From assembly GCF_001953305.1 (NCBI RefSeq), contig NZ_MTFE01000010.1, forward strand, positions 1,312,512 through 1,376,511: a stretch of DNA of 64,000 nt. The letters are read 5' to 3'. Below are positions 39,451 to 49,081 of the stretch, in pieces. The position numbers and the translations under genes are program-made. The stretch comes from Cnuella takakiae (GTDB taxonomy: Bacteria; Bacteroidota; Bacteroidia; Chitinophagales; Chitinophagaceae). Below the pieces are notes generated by a model. It was not told the DNA's origin, did not search any database, and worked only from the letters and a program-made list of their open reading frames with translations. How positions within the stretch are numbered: position 1 is the first letter of the stretch; each line of letters starts with the position of its first letter.

Positions 39451-40725
39451 ATGCATTTCTCCGACGTCTTCTCCCTTTCTTTCCGCACCGTGCGCGGCAA
39501 TAAGCTGCGTACCGGCATTACGGTGGCCATCATTGCCTTTGGCATCATGGCCCTGGTAGGTATTATTACGGCCATCAAAGCCATGAACCAAAAGCTGACT
39601 GAGAGTTTCTCTACCATGGGGGCTTCCGGATTCAGCATCCGTTATAAAGAGCGGAATATCCGCTTTGGCGGTGGTGGTTCCGAAACATCGGTTACCCGCA
39701 AGGGCGCACGCCGCGAAAAGAAATCGAATCTCGATAAATTGGTTACTGAAGAGGAAGCTGCGGCTTTTGTCAACCGCTACCAGTTCGGTGCTACGGTAGG
39801 GGTATCTGTATTAGCCAACCGCAATGCCATTGTCAACAGCGGGTCGCGCAAAACCTCGCCTAATGTTTTTGTGTTTGGTGCCGATGACAATTACCTCACG
39901 CTTAATGGCTTCAACCTGCTGGCTGGCCGCAACTTCAGCAGGCAGGATATCAGGTCGGCAGGCAACTTTTGTTTGCTTGGATATGATGTAGCGAAGAAAC
40001 TGTTCAAAACAGGGCCGGAAAAGGCGGTAAATGCCGTTGTCCGCATCAATAGTATTCCTTACCGCGTTATTGGTGTTCTGGCCAGCAGGGGCTCTTCTTT
40101 TGGCTTTAGCCGCGATAATGTTGTGGTGGCACCGTATAAGAACATTGAACAAAATTTTGGCGGCAAGGCTTCCTATGTAATTGGCGTTATGGCCAGCGAC
40201 CTGTCGCAGGTAGAAAATGCGATGGGGGAGGCGGAAGGTATATTCCGCGCTGTACGCAAACTGAACACTACTGAGGAAAGCAATTTTGTATTGGACCGCG
40301 CAGACAGTGTTGCTGAAAAGGCAATGAACAGTTTGGGATTTCTCACAATCTCCGCAACCGTTATTGGGCTGATTACCCTGATAGGAGCGGCCATTGGATT
40401 GATGAACATCATGCTGGTATCGGTAACCGAGCGTACCAAGGAGGTAGGCCTGATCAAGGCCATTGGCGGCAAAAGCAAGGTGGTGCGCAGCCAGTTTCTG
40501 ATAGAAGCCATCATCATATCCGTCCTTGGTGCAATATTTGGTATTGTGCTTGGTATCGGGGTTGGCAACCTGTTTTCATTTTTTCTTAATACGGGTTTTG
40601 TTGTTCCATGGGACTGGATATTTTACGGAATCATCATCTGCACTGTAGTGGGTTTGCTTGCAGGCTTGTACCCCGCCCTGAAAGCAGGAAAGCTAAATCC
40701 CATTGAAGCATTGCGGTACGAATAG
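39451..40725 (+). CDS. ABC transporter permease (MacB/FtsX family)
   Basis: Membrane protein of the MacB-type mechanotransmission family: an N-terminal helix (about 17-45), a large periplasmic MacB_PCD domain (about 50-275), then an FtsX domain with three helices (about 285-424). IMLVSVTERTKEVGLIKAIGGK and the C-terminal GLYPALKAGKLNPIEALRYE are the diagnostic ends (the latter exactly 20 residues). It needs an ABC ATPase, and none is adjacent. The substrate may be a lipoprotein, peptide or small drug. A TACCTTAG box lies eight bases before the ATG. Confidence 0.92.
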   Translation: MHFSDVFSLSFRTVRGNKLRTGITVAIIAFGIMALVGIITAIKAMNQKLTESFSTMGASGFSIRYKERNIRFGGGGSETSVTRKGARREKKSNLDKLVTEEEAAAFVNRYQFGATVGVSVLANRNAIVNSGSRKTSPNVFVFGADDNYLTLNGFNLLAGRNFSRQDIRSAGNFCLLGYDVAKKLFKTGPEKAVNAVVRINSIPYRVIGVLASRGSSFGFSRDNVVVAPYKNIEQNFGGKASYVIGVMASDLSQVENAMGEAEGIFRAVRKLNTTEESNFVLDRADSVAEKAMNSLGFLTISATVIGLITLIGAAIGLMNIMLVSVTERTKEVGLIKAIGGKSKVVRSQFLIEAIIISVLGAIFGIVLGIGVGNLFSFFLNTGFVVPWDWIFYGIIICTVVGLLAGLYPALKAGKLNPIEALRYE

Positions 40726-41022
40726 AGACAAATAGCGTGCTGCGGAAGGAACGACAAATGGCTTATTTGCGTATAAATGACGCTTATTAATTCAATAGCT
40801 TCAATGCCCTGAAACCTTTGTCCCGCCTTCATTAAAGCTACGCTCCAAATAAGTAACCACCTGATTTCTGTCTGCTTGCATGTAAAAAAAACGCATGTGG
40901 GTAGTGATTGGGAAAATTTTTTACCGTTGGTAATATTTCACACAATTTTTCCTTAGAATTGTGCACTTGAAAAACAAAAGCAAAAACAAAATTCTCTTTT
41001 CAAATTTCAAAAATTAACGATC

Positions 41023-41892
41023 ATGGCAGAAACAAGACCGACTGCAACCGCGACAGCCGCTAACGTGAAGGCTACCTCTGTGCAACCGAAGAAAAGCAGC
41101 AACGCCATTTCCTGGCTCGCTCCCATTTTGTGTATCCTGGCCGGTTACAGTGTTTGGCGTTTTTTGATGGGTAGTGCCGACAACTTCAAGCAACCCGACG
41201 CAGCTGGTGGTTTCTGGCCGCACCACGTAGGTCCCAAAGGTGCATTTGCTGCCATCTATGAAGGAGGTATCATCGTTCCCCTGCTGATTGGCCTGCTGTT
41301 CATGGTAATCGTATTCTCGATTGAGCGCCTGCTCACCATCAACAAAGCCCTGGGTAAAGGTTCAATCGCCGACTTCATCCGCAAAGTTCAGTATCACCTT
41401 GCTAACCGCAACGTAGACGCCGCCCTGGCTGAGTGCGACAAGCAGCGTGGTTCTGTTGCCAACGTAATGAAGGCTGGTCTGCGCCGTTACAAGGAAATGA
41501 TCAACAACACCGAAATGGACACCGACCAGAAAGTGCTGAGCATCCAGAAAGAAGTAGAAGAAGCTACTGCCCTGGAACTGCCCATGCTGTCGAAGAACCT
41601 GGTGTTCCTGTCCACCATCGTATCGCTGGGTACCCTGGTAGCCCTGTTGGGTACGGTAATGGGTATGATCCGTTCTTTCGCCGCCCTGGGTGAAGAAGGT
41701 GGTGCCGGTGCTGCTTCCAACCTTGCCGTTGGTATCTCTGAAGCCCTGTACAACACCGCCCTGGGTATCGGTACTTCCGCCCTGTCGCTGGTTATGTACA
41801 ACGTATTTACCACCAAGATTGACGCGATCACCTACGGTATCGATGAGTCTGGTTTTACCCTCACCCAATCTTTTGCTTCGCTTTACAAATAA
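41023..41892 (+). CDS. exbB: MotA/TolQ/ExbB proton channel family protein
   Basis: Inner-membrane proton channel that energises TonB. The membrane segments are about 25-45, 78-100, 175-200 and 225-250. LVALLGTVMGMIRSFAALGE (about 206-225) is the ExbB pore signature, and ISEALYNTALGIGTSALSLVMYN the following helix (about 237-259). The Ala/Thr-rich N-terminus (ATATAANVKATSVQPKKSS) is typical of Bacteroidota forms. 289 residues. First gene of exbB-exbD-exbD-tonB. Confidence 0.94.
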   Translation: MAETRPTATATAANVKATSVQPKKSSNAISWLAPILCILAGYSVWRFLMGSADNFKQPDAAGGFWPHHVGPKGAFAAIYEGGIIVPLLIGLLFMVIVFSIERLLTINKALGKGSIADFIRKVQYHLANRNVDAALAECDKQRGSVANVMKAGLRRYKEMINNTEMDTDQKVLSIQKEVEEATALELPMLSKNLVFLSTIVSLGTLVALLGTVMGMIRSFAALGEEGGAGAASNLAVGISEALYNTALGIGTSALSLVMYNVFTTKIDAITYGIDESGFTLTQSFASLYK

Positions 41893-41954
41893 GCTGCAAA
41901 AAGTTTTGTGGAAACAGGTAACAACTAGCATCTCATTCTAAATTCCTAACAAAC

Positions 41955-42608
41955 ATGCCGAGTGTAAAAGTTGCAAGGAAGACTGCAGATACGGATATGA
42001 CTCCCTTCGTGGACATTGCCTTTCTGATTCTTACCTTCTTTATCATGGCAACCAAGATGAAGCCACCCGAGCCCGTGGAAATTACCACGCCCAACTCGGT
42101 GTCGACAAAAGAGTTGCCTGCCAACGATGCCGTAATGGTAGAAATGGACGGTCAAGGCCGTGTATTCTTTACCATGCTGTCGGAGAATGATCCCGAGGCG
42201 AAGCTGACCGTGATCCGTAACCTGAACCAGAACAAAAACCTGGGACTGACGGAAAACGAGATGAAGAACTTTGTGAAATCTTACTCCATCGGTGTTCCCT
42301 TTACGCAGCTGAAGCCCCTGCTGGCTACGCCTGCCGAACAGCAAAAGGACATCAAGCAGCCCGGTATTCCTGTTCGCGATACCACTAACAACGAGCTGAC
42401 CACCTGGATCCGCGACGCTGTTACTGCCATGTCGGGTCGTAAACTAAACTACCTGATCAAGGCCGATAACAACGCCAAGTATCCCGATTTCAAGCACGTG
42501 TTGACCGCGTTCAAGAAAAACGACATCTACAAATTCCAGCTGGTAACCTCTCCTGAAGATGTACCTGCTGGTACCGACCTGGCACGTAGCCGCGCCGGTG
42601 CCCAATAA
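41955..42608 (+). CDS. exbD: Biopolymer transport protein ExbD, first copy
   Basis: Single-helix partner of ExbB carrying the essential aspartate: DMTPFVDIAFLILTFFIMAT (about 14-33), with the functional Asp near residue 21. The periplasmic domain (about 60-217) is longer than the roughly 140-residue proteobacterial form. 217 residues. It is followed by a second, divergent ExbD gene after 36 bases. Confidence 0.93.
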   Translation: MPSVKVARKTADTDMTPFVDIAFLILTFFIMATKMKPPEPVEITTPNSVSTKELPANDAVMVEMDGQGRVFFTMLSENDPEAKLTVIRNLNQNKNLGLTENEMKNFVKSYSIGVPFTQLKPLLATPAEQQKDIKQPGIPVRDTTNNELTTWIRDAVTAMSGRKLNYLIKADNNAKYPDFKHVLTAFKKNDIYKFQLVTSPEDVPAGTDLARSRAGAQ

Positions 42609-42644
42609 GTAAACAAGATCAATTCATCAAATTAACCAAACGGT

Positions 42645-43211
42645 ATGGCTTCATTAGATACTGGTGGTGGCGACGTTGGCCATAAGAAAGGCCCGGGGGT
42701 CAAGAAGCAAAAGAAAATGTCTACCCGGATAGACATGACCCCGATGGTGGATCTGGGCTTCCTGCTCATTACCTTCTTCATCTTTACCTCTACCATGAGC
42801 ACGCCCGCTACAATGGACCTGTTCATGCCCAAGGATACCGATAAGGACGAAGAGCAGAACAAAGCCAAGGAGTCTGGAGCGCTGACGGTAATGATGAGCA
42901 AAGACAACCACGTATATTATTACGAAGGTCAGCTTGCTCCCGATGCGTCCAACTTTAAAAGCACCAACTTCGATCCGGAATCCGGCATTCGTAAGGTGAT
43001 CATGGACAAAAAACGCAGCACCAACGCTGAAGACCTGGTGATTGTAATCAAACCCGGAAAGGAAGCTACCTACAAAAACACGGTAGATATCCTGGACGAG
43101 ATGACGATCAACGAGGTGAAGCGTTTTGCGCTGGTGGACATCTCCGAAGTTGAGGAACAGCTGATCGCTGCAACTGAAGGTGGTGGCGCGCCTGCCCCTG
43201 CAGCACAGTAA
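42645..43211 (+). CDS. Biopolymer transport protein ExbD, second copy
   Basis: Second ExbD of the operon. DMTPMVDLGFLLITFFIFTSTM (about 31-52, read as DMTPMVDLGFLLITFF and IFTSTM) shows the same helix and Asp. The N-terminus is glycine/lysine-rich (GGGDVGHKKGPGVKKQKK). 188 residues, ending in Gly/Ala/Pro. Two ExbD proteins per ExbB are typical in Bacteroidota and may form a heterodimer. Confidence 0.92.
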   Translation: MASLDTGGGDVGHKKGPGVKKQKKMSTRIDMTPMVDLGFLLITFFIFTSTMSTPATMDLFMPKDTDKDEEQNKAKESGALTVMMSKDNHVYYYEGQLAPDASNFKSTNFDPESGIRKVIMDKKRSTNAEDLVIVIKPGKEATYKNTVDILDEMTINEVKRFALVDISEVEEQLIAATEGGGAPAPAAQ

Positions 43212-43241
43212 TTGTAACGCAACCCATTTTAAACAACAAGC

Positions 43242-44078
43242 ATGGAAGCAAATAAAATTCTGAGTGCCGATGTTTTGGATATCCTGTTTGAAGACAGGAA
43301 CAAGGCCTACGGTGCTTATGAACTGCGCAGATCCTATAACAAGCGCATCTGGCTGGCGCTTGGTATTACTGCTGCCCTGGCACTTGCGCTCTTCCTCTAC
43401 AGCTTTATTTCGAAGTCGCTTGCCGACAACGATAAAGCCGCGCTGGAGATCAAGGAAGTAGTGTTGGAAGACATCAAGCAGGAAGAAGAGAAAAAGCCCG
43501 AGCCACCTCCGCCGCCCCCGCCGCCAAAGCAGGAGCCGCCCAAAGTGGAAATGACCAAATTCACACCTCCCAAGATCGTTAAAGATGAAGAGGTGAAGAA
43601 GGAAGACATTCCACCAGAGGTTGAAAAGCTTGAAGACACCAAAATCGACGTAATCAGCCAGGAAGGTGAAAAAGATCTCGGTCTTGCAGCGCCTCCCGTA
43701 GTTGATGCCGGTAAAGGTGTTGTGGAAGCGCCCAAAGTAGAAGACGAAAACAAAGTATTCGAAAAAGTGGAAGTTGATGCCTCCTTCGTTGGTGGCGAGA
43801 GCGCCTGGCGCCGCTTCCTGGAGCGCAACCTGAACCCCAGTACACCTGTTGACAATGGTGCGCCTTCGGGTACTTACACTGTAGTAGTACAGTTCATCGT
43901 GGACAAAGGCGGTAACGTTTCCGACGTTAAAGCCCTGAGCAACCACGGCTTCGGTATGGAAGAAGAAGCAGTTAAGGTTATCAAGCGCGGTCCCAAGTGG
44001 ACGCCTGCTATCCAGAACGGCCGTAACGTAAACGCCTACCGTAAGCAGCCCATCACCTTCGTGGTAGCTGAAGAATAA
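43242..44078 (+). CDS. tonB: TonB-family energy transducer
   Basis: Transmits ExbB/ExbD energy to SusC-type outer-membrane transporters. It shares its N-terminus with the protein at 19232 (ADVLDILFEDRNKAYGAYELR against ADVLDIVFDNRNKAYGAYALR, each counted as two parts around DRN or NRN). One helix (about 37-58), a Pro-rich and Glu/Lys-rich linker with PEPPPPPPPPKQEPP (about 85-99), and a TonB domain at the C-terminus (about 190-278). 278 residues. Last gene of the exb operon, followed by a terminator. Confidence 0.92.
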   Translation: MEANKILSADVLDILFEDRNKAYGAYELRRSYNKRIWLALGITAALALALFLYSFISKSLADNDKAALEIKEVVLEDIKQEEEKKPEPPPPPPPPKQEPPKVEMTKFTPPKIVKDEEVKKEDIPPEVEKLEDTKIDVISQEGEKDLGLAAPPVVDAGKGVVEAPKVEDENKVFEKVEVDASFVGGESAWRRFLERNLNPSTPVDNGAPSGTYTVVVQFIVDKGGNVSDVKALSNHGFGMEEEAVKVIKRGPKWTPAIQNGRNVNAYRKQPITFVVAEE

Positions 44079-44117
44079 TGGAACGTTAGACGTAAACCGT
44101 CAACCGTGAAATAATAG

Positions 44118-44145
44118 AGCCCCCTGCGTGCGCAGGGGGCTTTTT
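44118..44145 (+). terminator. Rho-independent terminator of the exb/tonB operon
   Basis: The stem AGCCCCCTGCG (44118-44128) pairs with CGCAGGGGGCT (44131-44141) perfectly around a two-base loop, with T residues following. Strong and GC-rich. Confidence 0.92.
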
Positions 44146-44150
44146 CGTGA

Positions 44151-44387
44151 CCGCAGATTTGTGTGATTGGAAATGATTTGTATGATCGGTTAAAGAAGGT
44201 GCAGGATCAATACCAATCTTGTATTTTCTGAGTATGGCTACAAACAATAATCATTGTCTGCTATAATCCATTTGAAATAATAAAGTTTGTAAGCCAATCC
44301 TACCTAGCGAATAAGAACGCTGTTCAGAACGCGGTAATGTGCCGGCCAGGGATCATACAAATCATTTTAAATCATACAAATCTGCGG
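44151..44387 (+). repeat. 37-base inverted repeat pair flanking 163 bases
   Basis: The left arm 44151-44187 and the reverse complement of 44351-44387 agree at 34 of 37 positions. GAT spacing inside the arms is 9-10 bases rather than 7. The right arm ends four bases before the mnmE -7 box. Confidence 0.92.
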
Positions 44388-44390
44388 TTC

Positions 44391-44398
44391 TACCTTTG
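44391..44398 (+). promoter_or_regulatory. -7 promoter element of mnmE, 6 bases from the start codon
   Basis: TACCTTTG matches TAnnTTTG exactly. With six bases to the ATG, the transcript would have little or no leader. The -33 position falls inside the right arm of the inverted repeat. Confidence 0.6.
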
Positions 44399-44404
44399 CA
44401 GCCT

Positions 44405-45778
44405 ATGAGCTTAAAGCTTTCCGGTTGGGATGATACGATTGTAGCACTGGCAACACCCCCCGGTGTGGGTGCTATTGGCGTGCTGCGCCTTAGTGGTGCC
44501 CAAGCCATCGATGTGGTGAATGGCCTGTTCCCTGCAAAAGATTTGCATGCGCAGCCATCGCATACCCTGCATGTAGGTGCTATAAAAAAGGGCGGAGAGG
44601 TGCTGGATGAAGTAGTGATATCGCTCTTCAAAAATCCGCGCAGCTATACCGGTGAAGATGTAGTGGAAATCTCCTGTCATGGTTCCCCCTATGTACAGCA
44701 AAGGGTGCTGGAAGCCTGCATTGCTGCCGGTGCACGACTGGCCAAACCCGGTGAGTTTACCCAACGCGCTTTCCTTAATGGCAAGCTTGATCTTACCCAG
44801 GCTGAAGCTGTTGCCGACCTTATTGCAGCCAATACAAAAGCCTCGCAAAAAACCGCTCTGCATAATATACGCGGTGGCTTTTCTACGGTGCTCAGTGCAC
44901 TGCGCGAACAGTTGATCCGCTTTTCCGCATTGATCGAACTCGAACTGGATTTTTCGCAGGAAGACATTGAGTTTGCCGACCGTACTGACCTTAAAAACCT
45001 CGTAACAGCAATCCTGAACCAGACCGGTTCCCTGCTGCAATCCTTCCAATTGGGTAATGTCATCCGGAATGGCGTGAGTGTAGCCATCATCGGAAAACCC
45101 AATGCAGGTAAATCTACATTGCTCAATGCCCTGTTGAATGAAGAACGGGCCATCGTGAGTGACATTCCCGGTACCACACGCGACACCATTGAAGAAACCC
45201 TCAACATTGACGGTATCCTGTTCCGGTTGATTGATACAGCCGGTATACGCAGCCACAGTGTTGATGCCATCGAACTGGTAGGTATTGAGCGCAGCCTGCA
45301 AAAGCGCCGCGAGGCCGACCTGGTACTGTACCTGTTTGATGCCACCAGTACAACGCCTGATGAACTGCTGAAAGTAGCCGATGACCTCAGGACTGAAGGC
45401 ATTCGTTATTTGCTGGTAGGTAATAAGGCGGACCTGACAAGCGCCAACAACCTGAAGTTTGGCCAGGAGACATTGCTCATTGCTGCAAAAACTGGTACCG
45501 GTATCGACACCCTGCGCCAACGGATGGTAGCAGTTGTGTTACAGGAAAACACTTTGGGTGAAAACGTTGTAGTAACCAATGCCCGCCACTACCATGCATT
45601 GAAGGAAGTACAGCAATCCCTGCAAGAAGTTTTGAATGGATTGGATTTGAATATTCCCGGCGACCTGCTGGCTCTGGACATCCGTCGCAGCCTGCACTAC
45701 CTGGGCGAGATCACCGGTGAGGTGACGAATGAAGACCAGTTGGATTTTATTTTTTCAAAGTTCTGTATCGGAAAGTGA
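44405..45778 (+). CDS. mnmE: tRNA-5-carboxymethylaminomethyluridine-34 synthesis GTPase MnmE
   Basis: Works with MnmG to modify wobble uridine 34 of several tRNAs. An N-terminal folate-binding domain (about 1-120, DTIVALATPPGVGAIGVLRLSG) is followed by the G domain with the P-loop GKPNAGKSTLLNALL (about 225-239), DIPGTTRDTIEE, DTAG and NKAD. The C-terminus FCIGK is the conserved zinc/MnmG motif. The start at 44405 (MSLKLSGWDDT) is supported by the promoter and by family length (457 residues); an upstream in-frame start lies before the -7 box and is excluded. Confidence 0.97.
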   Translation: MSLKLSGWDDTIVALATPPGVGAIGVLRLSGAQAIDVVNGLFPAKDLHAQPSHTLHVGAIKKGGEVLDEVVISLFKNPRSYTGEDVVEISCHGSPYVQQRVLEACIAAGARLAKPGEFTQRAFLNGKLDLTQAEAVADLIAANTKASQKTALHNIRGGFSTVLSALREQLIRFSALIELELDFSQEDIEFADRTDLKNLVTAILNQTGSLLQSFQLGNVIRNGVSVAIIGKPNAGKSTLLNALLNEERAIVSDIPGTTRDTIEETLNIDGILFRLIDTAGIRSHSVDAIELVGIERSLQKRREADLVLYLFDATSTTPDELLKVADDLRTEGIRYLLVGNKADLTSANNLKFGQETLLIAAKTGTGIDTLRQRMVAVVLQENTLGENVVVTNARHYHALKEVQQSLQEVLNGLDLNIPGDLLALDIRRSLHYLGEITGEVTNEDQLDFIFSKFCIGK

Positions 45779-46111
45779 CCGGTCTTTCTTTAAGTTGCAT
45801 TTAGTATAGTTTTTCCTGCTTTTAGCAGCACTTTCCTTGTCATTGCTTTGGTTACTTATCTCGCCTCAGTCATTATGCACTAAGGTGTTTTTGAGATAAG
45901 CTCTAGCAAACGAAGTTCTTGTGATCATAACAAAATCAGCACTGCTGCAGTCAAGCGACCAAATGCTGTCGTTTATTTCTGTTTGCAAAAAAAGGTATTC
46001 AGCCCTGTTGAAACGATTATATTTTGTTTATGGCATCTAAACAGGCAGTAAAACTGCTTTCTTTGATTGCAGCAGCTGGTGCCTTTGGCAATTTGATACC
46101 GTTTTTGCACT
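45779..46111 (+). other. Intergenic region between converging mnmE and regulator genes (333 bases)
   Basis: No clear terminator hairpin with a T-run was found. Composition is AT-richer than the flanks. A 50-codon frame begins at 46030 and crosses the stop of the minus-strand regulator gene; I do not count it as a gene. Confidence 0.5.
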
Positions 46112-49081
46112 TTAATTCTGTGACCCGGTTTGTATGCTATTCAGCGATGCTTTCAAATCCGGTGCTGCATGAGGGCCTTTCTTGATTTCAAGGCTTAGCA
46201 TGAATTGCGACAGGTTTACCTCTGTGGCTAGTTGCAGTTTTTTGCGCAACCGGTAACGCCCTATTTCCACGCCACGCACGGAAATATTCATTAGCTGCGC
46301 AATTTCTTTGCTGGAAAGATTCATGCGTAGGTAAGCACATAGCTTCAGTTCGTGTGGTTTCAAATCCGGATATCTTTCTTTCAGCATCAACAGAAAGTCA
46401 TTATGAACTTTATTAAAGTGGACTGCAAATTGCTCCCAGTCTTCGTTTAATTTTTCCTCGTCACTTAATATGCGGATTACCTTTTTAAGGTCGTTCAGGG
46501 GCTCTAAATGCTTTGGATTTTTGTTCAGGCGCTGTAGTTCGTCTTTGATCTTGGTGAGCAGTTCTCCTTTTTGCACCAGGTGCATGGCAATGGACGCCAG
46601 TTCGGAGTTCTTGTATTCCAGTTCCGCGTTCTTGTATTCTATTTCTGCTTCCAGCTTTTCATTTTTCAGCTTTACAATTTCCTTTTCGTTTTTATCAATT
46701 TCCAGCTGATGGAGGTACTGCAGGTGTTCCTGCTCTTCGCTGTGTTTTTGCTGCTGGCGCAAAAAACGTTTTTGCTGTCTTTTGTACAGCAAAAAGGCGC
46801 CGAGGCAAGCCAAAATAAAATACGCCGCAAACGCCCAGGCCGTTGCGTACCAGGGCGGAAGCACCACAAAAGAATAGCTGCTGACGGTCGATTCGTTTCC
46901 GAGATTGTTTCTTGCCTTCACCTTGAACGTGTAGCTTCCTGCCGGCAGCGCGGTGTATTCTTTTTCGGTTTTTTTACTCCATTCCGACCAGCCTTTATCC
47001 AGGCCTTCGAGCTGAAAGGCATACTCAATATTTGCCTGCTGTTCGTAAAAAGGTGCCGAGTAAGAAAAGTGAAAAGAATTACGGTTGTGCTCAAGTTCGG
47101 CCTTGCTGACCTTTTTTCCAGCCGCACTGTTATAGCCCCCATATAGAAGGGTGTCTGTTTTACCGATGGCTTCCACCGAGCGGATCAAAACGTTCAGGCT
47201 GTGGGTATGGCTTTTATATTGCTCATAATTGATGTGGTAAAATCCTTTTTCGGCGCCAACCAAGATATTATTTTGATTGATGGGGTAGATATGCTCGTAG
47301 CCACTTACGATTTTTCGATTCAGCTCCGGCAGGTAAATGATTTTTGGCTTTAGGGTAGAAAAGTCAGCCACGCCCACGCTTTTTTCGTGGATAAACCAAA
47401 TGTTGCCGGCTGCATCCTCTTTCAAGTAGCGAACGCTGGTGGTACCAAATACCGGTCGAAAGTACTCCGACGGTTCAAAGCGGTCTTTAGCCGGATCATA
47501 CTCGTATATGCCGTGGATGGTAGCAACGACCATCCGGCCTTTCACTTTAAATACATGGTTGTCGAGCGAGGAGGGCAACCCGTCTTTACTGGTGTATAGC
47601 TTTCGGGATTTTTGATCAGGTCCTTCAAACAGGTAAATGCCTTGGTAAGGGTGGGAGGCCCATATGCGGTTTTCGTTGTCTACCACCAGAAAACGAGCTG
47701 ATTCATCAAATGCCGGTATTGGTCGGGCAGACGCCATTGCACTGGTGCCGGTATTGAATAAGCTGATGCCGTGGTAATTGCCGGCAAGCACCTGGCTATC
47801 GCCATTAGTGTTTTGGTAGGGTTGAAAAGTCCAGTACCCTGTACCTTTTGCAATAGGCACGGCATGGGTGCCTTTTAGGGAAAACAAACCATCATGGCCA
47901 CCAAGCAAAAGCAAATTGCCAAAGAGCCCCAGGCCATAAACCTGCCCTTCCGCGCCTGCCACGGGATGATAAGCGCTGGTGGCAAAGCTGTAATCTTTTA
48001 GTTTAGGCAGTTCCAGCCGATACAGCCCGTTGGAAAGTCCAAGGTAAAGCTGATTTGCATACACCAAGGCGGCATAACCGCTGCCATCGTTGAAAACGGC
48101 CGGATTGATTTTTTTAATGGCATTGTTGTAGGCAATAAAATCAATGCCGCCTTCCAGGCCTACCCATATATTTTTATTAGCGTCCTGAAAAAGGTTGGTG
48201 ATGCGGTTGTTCTGCAGGCCGGTTTCCCGGCTAAAGTTCTGGATTACCTCACCGCTCATACGCACGATATAACATCCATTTGCACTGCTCCCCAAAGCCA
48301 TTGTTTCCCCATCCAGCCGAACGGCCGTGGTAAAATGCATGCCCGCCGGAAAGCGGGCCTGTTTCAGGGTAAATGGAGCGATTTTCCCTGGTGTAAGCAA
48401 AAGCATGCCCTTATTAACCGTGGTAATGATCATGCTGTCAGCACCGCAACTGGTAAATGCACTGATGCGGAGCTCGCTGGTGAGTGGTTCCGGCAGGTTG
48501 AGGTGCTGCCATTGGCTGCCATCCCACTGGAAAAAGCCCGCTTTCAGGTCGTAAGCGTAAACCTTGTTGCTGCCCGATCCGATAAAACCCCAGCCGTTTT
48601 TGCTGGGAAATACCGACATGCTGCCATTTTGCAGGCGAAATATTTTGTTGCTGGTCCGGAAAAAAACATGGTTTCCCTGAAACTGGATATTCCATACATC
48701 GGCAAAAGGCCGGTGATTCCTGGGCACTATGTGTATCAGCGAAGTAAAAGATAGCCGGCCTGCAGCGTCCGGGCTGAAATAACCGATCTCGTCCTGGCCG
48801 CCTACATAAATCTTTCCATCGGGCGCAATGGCCACTGACCGTACAATGGTTTTATTGGGGAGCGGGTATAGCTTCCAGTAAGTACCGTCAAAACACAAAA
48901 GACCTTCGTTATTAGCAAAATACATAATGCCGTTTGCATCCTGGGCTATTTCCCGGTTTTGTGCACCGGCATTGTAGATGTTTTTGTCAAAATTGTCAGT
49001 TACCGGCAGCCCGATGGTATTTTGGGCAATGGCGGTAGCGGACCAGGTTACTAAAATAAATGCAAGCAGTTTCCTCAGCAT
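46112..49081 (-). CDS. One-component sensor-regulator: Reg_prop beta-propeller, Y_Y_Y domain, membrane helix, coiled coil and LuxR-type HTH
   Basis: 989 residues from the ATG at 49081 (a TTG four codons earlier is possible). A signal peptide (MLRKLLAFILVTWSATAIAQ), then repeated propeller blades over about 20-660 (for example DANKNIWVGLEGGIDFI and NRIWASHPYQGIYLFEG), a Y_Y_Y domain (about 680-755, FSYSAPFYEQQANIEYAFQL), a membrane helix (about 765-785), a long Glu/Lys coiled coil, and an HTH at the C-terminus (about 925-970, LCAYLRMNLSSKEIAQLMNI). It has no kinase domain, so a ligand in the periplasm would act directly on DNA binding. It is divergent from the PUL and probably controls it. Confidence 0.93.
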   Translation of the reverse strand: MLRKLLAFILVTWSATAIAQNTIGLPVTDNFDKNIYNAGAQNREIAQDANGIMYFANNEGLLCFDGTYWKLYPLPNKTIVRSVAIAPDGKIYVGGQDEIGYFSPDAAGRLSFTSLIHIVPRNHRPFADVWNIQFQGNHVFFRTSNKIFRLQNGSMSVFPSKNGWGFIGSGSNKVYAYDLKAGFFQWDGSQWQHLNLPEPLTSELRISAFTSCGADSMIITTVNKGMLLLTPGKIAPFTLKQARFPAGMHFTTAVRLDGETMALGSSANGCYIVRMSGEVIQNFSRETGLQNNRITNLFQDANKNIWVGLEGGIDFIAYNNAIKKINPAVFNDGSGYAALVYANQLYLGLSNGLYRLELPKLKDYSFATSAYHPVAGAEGQVYGLGLFGNLLLLGGHDGLFSLKGTHAVPIAKGTGYWTFQPYQNTNGDSQVLAGNYHGISLFNTGTSAMASARPIPAFDESARFLVVDNENRIWASHPYQGIYLFEGPDQKSRKLYTSKDGLPSSLDNHVFKVKGRMVVATIHGIYEYDPAKDRFEPSEYFRPVFGTTSVRYLKEDAAGNIWFIHEKSVGVADFSTLKPKIIYLPELNRKIVSGYEHIYPINQNNILVGAEKGFYHINYEQYKSHTHSLNVLIRSVEAIGKTDTLLYGGYNSAAGKKVSKAELEHNRNSFHFSYSAPFYEQQANIEYAFQLEGLDKGWSEWSKKTEKEYTALPAGSYTFKVKARNNLGNESTVSSYSFVVLPPWYATAWAFAAYFILACLGAFLLYKRQQKRFLRQQQKHSEEQEHLQYLHQLEIDKNEKEIVKLKNEKLEAEIEYKNAELEYKNSELASIAMHLVQKGELLTKIKDELQRLNKNPKHLEPLNDLKKVIRILSDEEKLNEDWEQFAVHFNKVHNDFLLMLKERYPDLKPHELKLCAYLRMNLSSKEIAQLMNISVRGVEIGRYRLRKKLQLATEVNLSQFMLSLEIKKGPHAAPDLKASLNSIQTGSQN

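Larger units (their letters stand above)
44079..44404 (+). other. Intergenic region between tonB and mnmE (326 bases)
   Basis: Contains heptads GTTAGAC, GTAAACC, GTCAACC and GTGAAAT (44084-44111), the tonB terminator (44118-44145), a 37-base inverted repeat pair (44151-44187 and 44351-44387) and the mnmE -7 box (44391-44398). No gene seen in the 163 bases between the arms. Confidence 0.7.

Noticed and set aside
44188-44350. A small mobile element with its own gene between the 37-base arms
   Set aside because: The 163 bases hold no convincing reading frame and no target duplication was seen at the ends.
44339-44404. A start for mnmE 66 bases further upstream
   Set aside because: It would lie before the promoter box and inside the inverted repeat; MSLKLSGWDDT at 44405 matches the family start.
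46030-46182. A 50-codon frame with a hydrophobic start (MASKQAVKLLSLIAAAGAFG) after mnmE
   Set aside because: It overlaps the 3' end of the well-supported regulator gene on the other strand, has no recognisable domain, and its -7-like box is imperfect.
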